Below, piece after piece: positions 26,713 to 34,486 of a DNA stretch of 64,000 bases; the stretch's first letter is position 1, and each line of letters starts with the position of its first letter. The DNA is from ZC4RG29 sp964521255 (lineage in GTDB: Bacteria > Bacteroidota > Bacteroidia > Cytophagales > Cyclobacteriaceae), in the NCBI GenBank assembly GCA_964521255.1, contig CAZFRM010000009.1, positions 1 through 64,000 on the forward strand, written 5' to 3'. The notes under the pieces are model-generated. The model searched no databases. It saw only the letters and a list, made by a program, of their open reading frames with translations, and was not told the origin of the DNA. The position numbers and the translations under genes are program-made.

Positions 26713-27499
26713 TTTCTTCGGGTACACTGGTACCTTCTTTACCGATCCACAGGTCAATAATGTCACCTATCTTAACAGCTTCAGAAGCATCTGGTTTTTG
26801 CTTTATAACGATGGGCTCAATGCCTGTCGTATCCTGAACGAGGCGAATTGTTCCAATGTTAAGGTTGAAGCCGCGGATCAGAAATTTGGCAACTTCAAGA
26901 GTTTGTCCGACGACCCTGGGTGCCTCTAATCCTTTGCCCTGTCCTCCGTCCATTACAACAAGATCGATGGTGGATCCCTTAGGAATTTTTGTTCCTTCTT
27001 TCACGGATTGCCCATCATACTTCATGCCCTGCACAACATTGAGAAATGGTCCAGGTATCAGTTCAATATGTCCGCGTTTGAGTTCATTGCTTTTTAACAC
27101 GGCTTCCGCGTTGCTGACAGAACGGTCGACAAGATTTGGAAGCGGAATAGTCGGGGGACTGACCCTGTTAATCGAAATATAGATTTTACGGTTTTCTTTC
27201 ACTTTAGCGCCTGCATGCGGAAATTGTTTCAGCACCGTGAGCGGCGGATATTTTTCTGAATAGGAAGAATCATCAACTTCCCATCGGAGATTTCGATCCT
27301 CAAGGGTTTCTTTAAGTTTATCGATATGCAAACCTTCGATATTGGGCACAGTTATGCTCTCGCCATGATTTGTGACAGAAGGCAGATACCAGTAAAAATA
27401 GAGCAGGGCAATTATAAAAAGCACGGCTCCTGCCAGAAACAAATGAATGAGGATGCCTCCTAATGTAGTGTTATTATACTTTTTTAATGTAGAAAACAT
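26705..27499 (-). CDS. PASTA domain membrane protein
   Basis: A 264-residue protein with one N-terminal transmembrane helix (LIHLFLAGAVLFIIALLYFY) and three PASTA repeats, at about 45-112, 113-183 and 184-256, each with the pattern of a leading VPN/LPN or VVG motif and a closing GT.. strand. No kinase domain, unlike PASTA serine/threonine kinases; this short form is common in Bacteroidota and may bind muropeptides or help envelope assembly. It leads a two-gene leftward operon with the T9SS protein. Confidence 0.88.
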   Translation of the reverse strand: MFSTLKKYNNTTLGGILIHLFLAGAVLFIIALLYFYWYLPSVTNHGESITVPNIEGLHIDKLKETLEDRNLRWEVDDSSYSEKYPPLTVLKQFPHAGAKVKENRKIYISINRVSPPTIPLPNLVDRSVSNAEAVLKSNELKRGHIELIPGPFLNVVQGMKYDGQSVKEGTKIPKGSTIDLVVMDGGQGKGLEAPRVVGQTLEVAKFLIRGFNLNIGTIRLVQDTTGIEPIVIKQKPDASEAVKIGDIIDLWIGKEGTSVPEENE

Positions 27500-27834
27500 G
27501 AATACAATTCTGTTGATGGGCCAATAATACGAAAAAAGGGTTATTGGTTAAAAGTTAATCCTGCCTTTGCTGTCTGACAGGCGTTAAAGGTTTAAAGTGA
27601 AAGGTTGATTAGTATTATGTCAACTATAAATTGACAGGTAATTAGCCTACCTGTGTAGACAGGTTCACAGGACAACACACTGCCGTGATCTGTCATCCTG
27701 CTTTTGCCGGCCAGGCTGTGAACCTGGTGTTTATACTCGTGAGTTTAATGAACAAGTGAACTTACTGAAACAGACAAGCAAGGATATTCATTCCTGTTTG
27801 TAAATTACCGCTCCGAATTATAACGCGCATCCTT
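27500..27834. other. Divergent intergenic region with REP-like palindromes
   Basis: It lies between the PASTA gene (leftward) and glnN (rightward), so both promoters should be here; no clear TAnnTTTG box was found. It carries several degenerate CCTGCC-type palindromes (near 27560, 27642 and 27697). No coding sequence seen. Confidence 0.4.
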
Positions 27835-29997
27835 ATGGCCCATTTGAGATTCAAAGCTTTAGAAATACTTAGCACCCGTGAGAGTGTACGAGTTGATTTG
27901 CCATCCTCCAATGTCTCTGATTTTTTTGGTGAGAATGTATTTGACATGGAACAAATGCGATCTACTTTATCGCCGGCTGTTTTTGGAAAAGTAAGTCAGG
28001 CCAACATTCAGGGAGAGCGGATAGATGAAACGACCGCTGATGCTGTTGCTATTGCAGTTAAGTCGTGGGCGATTAGCAAGGGCGCTACACATTTTACACA
28101 TTGGTTTCAACCTTTGACAGGAGGAACTGCCGAGAAGCATGATAGTTTTTTTGATGGAACAACGGGCATCGAAAAATTTAAAGGAAGTGAATTGGTTCAG
28201 CAGGAACCGGATGCGTCATCATTTCCAAGCGGTGGCATCCGAAGTACTTTTGAAGCGAGAGGTTATACAGCGTGGGATCCATCTTCACCGATGTTCCTTT
28301 ATGGAAAAACTTTATGTATCCCTACCATCTTTGTTTCATTCACCGGTGAAATGTTGGATACAAAAGGTCCGCTGTTTAAAGCATTGAAAGTGATTAATAC
28401 AACAGCAACAAAAGTATGCCAGTTGTTTGATCGCGACATTCAATATGTTTCATCTTTCCTCGGCTGTGAGCAGGAATACTTTGTTGTTGATAAAGCACTA
28501 TATATGGCGCGGCCTGATCTGGTAATGGCAGGGCGCACGGTCTTTGGACATTCACCCGCACGAGGCCAGCAGTTGGAAGATCATTATTTTGGTTCTATTC
28601 CTCCCCGCATTTACGATTTTATGCGCGACTTCGAAATTGAAAGCTGGAAGCTGGGCATTCCGTTGCGAACACGCCACAATGAAGTAGCGCCATCACAGTT
28701 TGAGGCAGCGCCTTTGTTTGAAGGTTTGAATGTAGCCAATGATCACAACCAATTGTTGATGGATGTGATGCAGCGTGTGGCGGAGAAACATAATTTAAAA
28801 GTATTGTTTCATGAGAAACCATTTGATGGCGTTAACGGTAGCGGTAAGCATAACAATTGGTCGCTGATATCAAATACCGGCGTAAATCTTTTCGCACCTA
28901 CCAGCAGTGCGCGGGATAATCTTTTGTTCCTTACATTTTTTGTTACCACTATCAAAGCGGTGCATGAACATGCCGATCTTCTTCGCGCCAGTATTGCAAC
29001 AGCAGGGAATGATTTTCGCCTGGGTGCAAATGAAGCGCCTCCTGCTATCATGTCTGTGTTTATCGGTTCGCAGATGACGAATATATTGGATGAACTGGAA
29101 AGCAAAGGTAACGTGAAGATCCAGAAAGGTGATAACATGTATATGAAGTTGGGTATAGACCACATACCAGAAATCATACTTGATAACACGGACAGGAACA
29201 GAACATCTCCATTTGCTTTTACAGGAAATAAATTTGAATTCAGAGCGGTCGGTTCAAGTGACAACTGCGCTACGGCCATGACCGCCTTAAATCTTATTGT
29301 GGCGGATCAGCTTGGAAAACTGTATGAAGAAGTTTCTGCTGATATTGAGAAGGGAACAGAGAAACGTCTGGCGATCGTGAATGTATTGAGAAGATACATT
29401 AAAGAGTCAAAGCACATCCGGTTTGAGGGCGATGGATATTCGGATGACTGGATTAAGGAGGCACAAAAGCGTGGATTGTCCAACATCAGCAATACGCCCA
29501 GGGCCATTCATGCCTATGCTTCTAAAAAGTCACTCGATCTGTTTGAGCGTCACGGAGTTTTTTCCAGTAAGGAGGTTGAGGCGCGACAGGAAATTAAACT
29601 GGAGAGCTACATTAAAAGAGTGCAGATTGAAGCCCGCGTAATTGGTGATCTGGCGATGAATCATATCATACCAACTGCTGTAGATTATCAAAGTAAACTG
29701 ATTGAGAATGCTAATGGCTTGAAGAGTCTTGGTATTGATAATAAAGCTGTAGTGAAGACGATCGAAGAAATCTCAAGACACATTGAGATCATCAAAGTCA
29801 ATGTCAGAAACATGATTGAAGAAAGAAAACGAATTAACAAACTCACCAGTACCGACAAACGCGCCCACGAATATTGCGACAACATCAAAGAAAAATATTT
29901 CGAGGTGATCCGCGACTCGGTTGACAAACTCGAGTTGTTGGTGGATAATGAAGACTGGCCGTTGGTGAAGTATAGAGAACTGCTTTTTCTGAGGTAG
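27835..29997 (+). CDS. glnN: Glutamine synthetase type III
   Basis: A 720-residue protein, the expected size for GSIII and much larger than GSI or GSII. It makes glutamine from glutamate, ammonia and ATP in the cytoplasm. Characteristic blocks are THFTHWFQPLTGGTAEKHD, the family-specific N-terminal region with SSFPSGGIRSTFEARGY, the catalytic Glu stretch LGCEQEYFVVD, TRHNEVAPSQFE, and the ATP/ammonium region NGSGKHNNWS. The start at MAHLRFKALE fits family N-termini. Single gene; its regulator is not visible nearby. Confidence 0.96.
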   Translation: MAHLRFKALEILSTRESVRVDLPSSNVSDFFGENVFDMEQMRSTLSPAVFGKVSQANIQGERIDETTADAVAIAVKSWAISKGATHFTHWFQPLTGGTAEKHDSFFDGTTGIEKFKGSELVQQEPDASSFPSGGIRSTFEARGYTAWDPSSPMFLYGKTLCIPTIFVSFTGEMLDTKGPLFKALKVINTTATKVCQLFDRDIQYVSSFLGCEQEYFVVDKALYMARPDLVMAGRTVFGHSPARGQQLEDHYFGSIPPRIYDFMRDFEIESWKLGIPLRTRHNEVAPSQFEAAPLFEGLNVANDHNQLLMDVMQRVAEKHNLKVLFHEKPFDGVNGSGKHNNWSLISNTGVNLFAPTSSARDNLLFLTFFVTTIKAVHEHADLLRASIATAGNDFRLGANEAPPAIMSVFIGSQMTNILDELESKGNVKIQKGDNMYMKLGIDHIPEIILDNTDRNRTSPFAFTGNKFEFRAVGSSDNCATAMTALNLIVADQLGKLYEEVSADIEKGTEKRLAIVNVLRRYIKESKHIRFEGDGYSDDWIKEAQKRGLSNISNTPRAIHAYASKKSLDLFERHGVFSSKEVEARQEIKLESYIKRVQIEARVIGDLAMNHIIPTAVDYQSKLIENANGLKSLGIDNKAVVKTIEEISRHIEIIKVNVRNMIEERKRINKLTSTDKRAHEYCDNIKEKYFEVIRDSVDKLELLVDNEDWPLVKYRELLFLR

Positions 29998-30163
29998 TTA
30001 TCAGTTATCATTTAAAAGTCAATAGACAAGCTTACCAATAACAATTTTCATAATTGCTGAATGTACTTGTTTACCCCAGCAAACTCTTATCTAAAGGTCA
30101 CTTCGCGACTAATCCCTTCAGTAATAAAAGGACTGCGATGGGGTTGTGAGTACCGAATGGTTC

Positions 30164-32062
30164 TTAAAAATCATTCGGTGACCCAGAGAAATCCATATTC
30201 TCTGTAATCCTCGCACCATCCTTTTTGAACTGATCCATAAATAACTGAATCCTCTTCCTGGCTATTGCCAAATCGGTGTTGTTGAGATTGATGTTTAACA
30301 AGTCAATAAACCAGGGGGCTTTTACATTGTCGGGTACATAGGTGTGTGCTATCTCGCGGGAGATAGGAAGTGTAGTGGCCTTGGAATCATCGTGAACATC
30401 TTTGTTTTTCGCGTTGAGGAGTTTTCTGTATTCTTCTTCCAATAATTTTTTGAACAACCCTGCATCAAACACATCGCCTTTTTTAATTGCTGTTTCAGGA
30501 TCATCCTCAGTTAGTATTGCTCCTTTGTGTACCCACTCCCAAAGTATGCTCAATCGTATTTCTCCTGTAGCCATATCTTCCATGAGATATAAAATATCAT
30601 CATTACCAAAAAAATCAGCAGGCTTCAACGCCGCCGCTTGCATTCCCTGCAAAAAAGCATTTCCATATTGCAGCGCTACACTTAACAAATTACGTGCACC
30701 ACGAATGGTAGTAGGAGCGGGCTCTAGCAATACAAGTCCATCAGCATCTTGTTGGGTGTACGTAAGTGAAGGAAATTTTCTTCCCAGTTGATTGAGCGCT
30801 CCAACTTTTTCCCACACAGGTCGTACGATGTTCACCATCTTCCAATGCGCCACCCACTTGCCACTCGCTCCATCGCGCTGCTCACGTTCAGCGCCGGCAA
30901 CAGCTTTTGCCATGCTCGTGGCAACACCCTCCTTCGAACCAACGGGAATGTTAGGTTCCATGCCTCCCTGCCACAACGCAAAGTTTCCATTGATATCGGG
31001 AGTATTTACCGCTCGCCTTACACGGTCTTCATAATTGCGCATGTATCCATACGTCATGACGATACTTTCGATATTCGGATTAATGAAAGCCTCATCCCAT
31101 GACATCGCATCCGAGACGGCGTTGATATAATCCCAACGGCCTGTATTAAATCCTACAAAATGATTTCCCAATGCCGCGCGTATTTCCATTAACTGGTACG
31201 TTGCTTCCAATTGTTCTACCAGCACATATACTTTAATCGTTCCAATATCTAACCCGGTATGTGCTTCAAGCTCGCTAAGTACATCATTCCAAAGCGCTGC
31301 TTCTTCTGAAGTTTGAATTTTTGGCAAGTATAATACGATAGATGATCCCGCCTGTTGTAAGGCCTGGTAGTTATTCACAACATACAATGTAGCGTCAACA
31401 ATCGAAGCTGCCATAGCCACACCATCCTCATCACGAATGTGACGATCATCGAGGTGAAGTCCCCGTGCACGAAATATCTTTGTCGTGAAATTCAATTGTT
31501 CTTTCCAGTCGCTGATAATCTCATAGCCAAGGAAACCTTTTGCCCACATATTCATTTCTCCTGCTACTTTCTCAGCAGCTTTCATGAAGACCTCATCTTT
31601 ATGAATGGCAAGCTTGAGGTTACGCTGATTGTCAAGCGACATGGCATTAATTTGTCCAAGTGCATCCTCTCCATCAAACATCCATCCATCAGCGCCGGAA
31701 AGTAACGCGTAGGCTACATTCCTGATACTATTTTCAACCGGGGCATCCGGTTTTGCTGCAGGTCCCGTTCCTTGTATCCATTGCCTTTGAAGATCATGTG
31801 GAATCGTGGAGCCTTCAAACTTACCTTCGCGTGCATCCTTTACCTTAAGGTTTGTTCGCGGTACAAAACTTTCTGGATCAGGAAATGCAATTCTTTGTTT
31901 CTTTTGTTGTCGTTCTGCCCTTCGTTTAATGCGAGCAGTCATGACAGCTTTTATATCCTTGTTGAAGTGTGCAAGGGAAGAAAGTGTGGAAAGAACTTCG
32001 AGAGTGTAGATGTCTTTGTAAGTTTGTTTGAGGTTTCCTCTAATCTTAATGTTTGAACTCAT
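30164..32062 (-). CDS. aceB: Malate synthase
   Basis: A protein of 632 residues from the preferred ATG at 32062 (MSSNIKIRGN); an upstream ATG at 32086 adds eight unlikely residues. It condenses glyoxylate with acetyl-CoA to give malate. Core motifs: LLSGADGWMFDGEDAL, a substrate-binding VLVEQLEATYQL, the signature GNHFVGFNTGRWDYI, YGYMRNYEDRV and, near the C-terminal catalytic region, AILTEDDPETAIKKGDVFD. It is longer than the 530-residue E. coli A form and somewhat divergent. No isocitrate lyase gene is in the window. It stands alone between spacers. Confidence 0.86.
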   Translation of the reverse strand: MSSNIKIRGNLKQTYKDIYTLEVLSTLSSLAHFNKDIKAVMTARIKRRAERQQKKQRIAFPDPESFVPRTNLKVKDAREGKFEGSTIPHDLQRQWIQGTGPAAKPDAPVENSIRNVAYALLSGADGWMFDGEDALGQINAMSLDNQRNLKLAIHKDEVFMKAAEKVAGEMNMWAKGFLGYEIISDWKEQLNFTTKIFRARGLHLDDRHIRDEDGVAMAASIVDATLYVVNNYQALQQAGSSIVLYLPKIQTSEEAALWNDVLSELEAHTGLDIGTIKVYVLVEQLEATYQLMEIRAALGNHFVGFNTGRWDYINAVSDAMSWDEAFINPNIESIVMTYGYMRNYEDRVRRAVNTPDINGNFALWQGGMEPNIPVGSKEGVATSMAKAVAGAEREQRDGASGKWVAHWKMVNIVRPVWEKVGALNQLGRKFPSLTYTQQDADGLVLLEPAPTTIRGARNLLSVALQYGNAFLQGMQAAALKPADFFGNDDILYLMEDMATGEIRLSILWEWVHKGAILTEDDPETAIKKGDVFDAGLFKKLLEEEYRKLLNAKNKDVHDDSKATTLPISREIAHTYVPDNVKAPWFIDLLNINLNNTDLAIARKRIQLFMDQFKKDGARITENMDFSGSPNDF

Positions 32063-32130
32063 GGGTTGGATTAATATAAATCTCAATTCAATACAAATTC
32101 ATTTGCAATATGCCAATTGTAACTGGCTTT

Positions 32131-32722
32131 CAATTGCCCCTAGCTTTAGCTAGTGGAAATTGAATAATAAAATGGAATGGGCTTTAGCCCAAATTATCCT
32201 TTATTTTTTGAAACCCATACCTCTCAATGAGTAAATCATATTCTTCCTTAAAAGTCTTCCTCCCATGATGCTCCTCCTGATTTTTGATATATTTCCTCAC
32301 CTTATCGACCATTGATTCAGAAACCGAAATTGCAAAATACTCATCTTGCCATTGAAACTTTTGCCTACATAAATTTTGCTTATTTATCCAATAGGATGAT
32401 TCGCCTTTTATCAATTGAATTATTTTGCTCATGGTCTGATCTATTCCCATAGAAATCAAGCAATGGCAATGCTCTTGATAGCCATTTATTGTATCAATGT
32501 AAATCTCTTTTGTTTTGGCATTTTCTTTTATATGCTGCCAGACTTTTTGCCGTATTTCGAATGAATCAAGATATGGTTCTCTGTTTTTTGTCGACCAGAC
32601 AAAATGGATATAAACTTTTACAAAGGGCATGGTTTTTTGATTGTGTTCTGCAATGTTTATTTGGCTAAAGCCAGATCATTGTTTTGAATTTTCATGCCTC
32701 CAGCTAAAGCTGGAGGCAATTG
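32131..32722 (-). mobile_element. IS200-like / RAYT element between inverted REP pairs
   Basis: Both sides of the transposase gene carry two GCTTTAGC-core palindromes in mirror order. Left: an outer 32131-32156 (CAATTGCCCCTAGCTTTAGC...) and inner GGGCTTTAGCCC at 32179-32190. Right: an inner TGGCTAAAGCCA at 32662-32673 and outer CCTCCAGCTAAAGCTGGAGG at 32697-32716 followed by CAATTG. The left and right pairs match in inverted orientation. This is the layout expected of a REP-associated tyrosine transposase, not of a plain IS200 copy. Confidence 0.72.
32184..32630 (-). CDS. tnpA: Y1-transposase (IS200/RAYT family)
   Basis: A 148-residue protein, the normal size for the single-domain Y1 HUH transposases. 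The HUH pair is His54-Cys-His56 in QEHCHCLIS and the nucleophile is Tyr114 in VRKYIKNQEEH. The N-terminus FVKVYIHFVWSTKNREPY is typical of the RAYT/TnpA group. It cuts and rejoins single-stranded DNA at hairpin ends. The stop codon overlaps the inner left palindrome. No frameshift, so the gene looks intact. Confidence 0.9.
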   Translation of the reverse strand: MPFVKVYIHFVWSTKNREPYLDSFEIRQKVWQHIKENAKTKEIYIDTINGYQEHCHCLISMGIDQTMSKIIQLIKGESSYWINKQNLCRQKFQWQDEYFAISVSESMVDKVRKYIKNQEEHHGRKTFKEEYDLLIERYGFQKIKDNLG

Positions 32723-32740
32723 AAGCTAAGGGCAATTATA

Positions 32741-34486
32741 TCATTTTTTTTTATTCATCACCAAAACCCCTCCCGAAATCAAAACCACTGCCACCACCAG
32801 CATCATCAAATACACAAAACCTGTTGACACATTAAGAGAATCTTGCGCAGCAGCAGCTCCCATCTTCTCATATTCTGGAATGACCCACGGTGTAACATAC
32901 GCCTGCACACAGGTGATCACCGATATTATAAACAACATAATGAAGCTGTGCTTTACGGTAAATCGGAAAAGCTCTGACTCTTTTCCTACAAGACCAACTG
33001 CGGCAGCGCCGATGGCGATGGACTGAGGCGAAATCATCTTGCCGGTAACACCTCCTGATGCATTGGCGCTTACGGTTACCACGGGATCAACGCCCAGGGT
33101 ATCCGCTGTGCTCGCCTGGAGTTTACAGAACAAGGCATTGGATGATGTGTCAGAGCCGGTGAGAAATACACCGAGCCATCCGAGGATGGGAGAGAAGAAT
33201 GGAAAGAATACTCCGGTGCTGGCGAGGGCCATTGCCATGGTGATGGACATGCCTGAATTGTTGGCAATGAAAGCAAAGCCTACAACAGAAGCGATCGTGA
33301 TAACTGGAAATTTTAATTGTTTTAAGGTCGACCAAAAGATTTTAATTCCTTCAGCATAGCGCATGCCTATCAGTGGAATGGAGATGACGGTTGCCAATAG
33401 CACTGCCGTTCCTGGTGCGGAAAGGTAATTGAATTCGAAGGGCTTGATGACAAGAGGGCTTCCGTCCGATTTCAATATAGAACCATTCAAACCGGGAATA
33501 TCGAATTTAATTATGCCAATGGAATTCAATGCATCTTTAACGGGCTGCAGTCCCCAGGCGACAATAAAGATCGTCATGATAATAAAGGGGGACCATGCTC
33601 TGAACACTTCGCTGTTTGAATAATTATGTTTTGTGTCGATGGTTGGAGATGGCTCTTCGCGAAAGTGCCAGATGGATTTCGGTTTCCAGTATTTCAGAAA
33701 TATCATCAGGCAAAGGATAGAGGCAATGCCCGCCATCACATCGGGTAGCATAGGCCCTAGGTAATTGGCGGCGAACCATTGAAAGAATGCGAAGGAGATT
33801 CCGGAGACAAGGATGGCGGGTAGTACTTCCATTGATCGCTTGAATCCCGACATGATGACCACGAGGTAAAAGGGTACCACTACCGATAATATTGGCAATG
33901 TGCGGCCCACCATTTGCGATATGGCCATCTCGGGAATATCAGAGACGCGGGATGCCATGATGATGGGTGTTCCCACCGAGCCAAAGGCAACGGGAGCGGT
34001 ATTGGCAATAAGGCAAATTCCGGCGGCATACAGGGGGTTGAATCCTAACCCAACCAGCATCGCAGCGGAGATGGCTACAGGTGCGCCAAATCCTGCTGAG
34101 CCTTCGAGAAAGGCGCCGAAGGAAAACGCAATTAGAATTGCCTGGAGCCTGCGGTCAGGCGTAATGGAGGCCATGAAGTTTTTTATGATCTCGAACTGTC
34201 CGCTTGCCACGGTAACATTGAAAAGAAAAACGGCGCTGATAATGATCCAGCAGATGGGGAAGAGTCCGTATAAGGCTCCATGCAATGCTGATGCTGCAGC
34301 AAGCTTTAGCGGCATGCCGTAGACGAGCATAGCGATAAGAATGGCAAGCAGTACCGTAAGCAAGCTGGCTATATAGCCTTTCACCTTTTTGATCAGCAAG
34401 GTGAATATGAAAATTACCGGAACGGCAGCGACGAGTGCCGATAGCAAAAGGTTATTAAGCGGGTCTGTTAGTTGAGTCCAATTCAT
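32741..34486 (-). CDS. lldP: L-lactate permease
   Basis: A 581-residue inner-membrane protein with about 13-14 hydrophobic helices. Family motifs are seen: GSAGFGAPVAISAAMLVGLGF, NTAPVAFGSVGTPI, and toward the end LGWLGVFLTGSDTSSNALF and NASGGVTGKMISPQSIAI. It takes up lactate (and often glycolate) with protons. It overlaps the upstream D-lactate dehydrogenase-type gene by 4 bp, so uptake and oxidation are coupled in one operon. Confidence 0.94.
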   Translation of the reverse strand: MNWTQLTDPLNNLLLSALVAAVPVIFIFTLLIKKVKGYIASLLTVLLAILIAMLVYGMPLKLAAASALHGALYGLFPICWIIISAVFLFNVTVASGQFEIIKNFMASITPDRRLQAILIAFSFGAFLEGSAGFGAPVAISAAMLVGLGFNPLYAAGICLIANTAPVAFGSVGTPIIMASRVSDIPEMAISQMVGRTLPILSVVVPFYLVVIMSGFKRSMEVLPAILVSGISFAFFQWFAANYLGPMLPDVMAGIASILCLMIFLKYWKPKSIWHFREEPSPTIDTKHNYSNSEVFRAWSPFIIMTIFIVAWGLQPVKDALNSIGIIKFDIPGLNGSILKSDGSPLVIKPFEFNYLSAPGTAVLLATVISIPLIGMRYAEGIKIFWSTLKQLKFPVITIASVVGFAFIANNSGMSITMAMALASTGVFFPFFSPILGWLGVFLTGSDTSSNALFCKLQASTADTLGVDPVVTVSANASGGVTGKMISPQSIAIGAAAVGLVGKESELFRFTVKHSFIMLFIISVITCVQAYVTPWVIPEYEKMGAAAAQDSLNVSTGFVYLMMLVVAVVLISGGVLVMNKKK

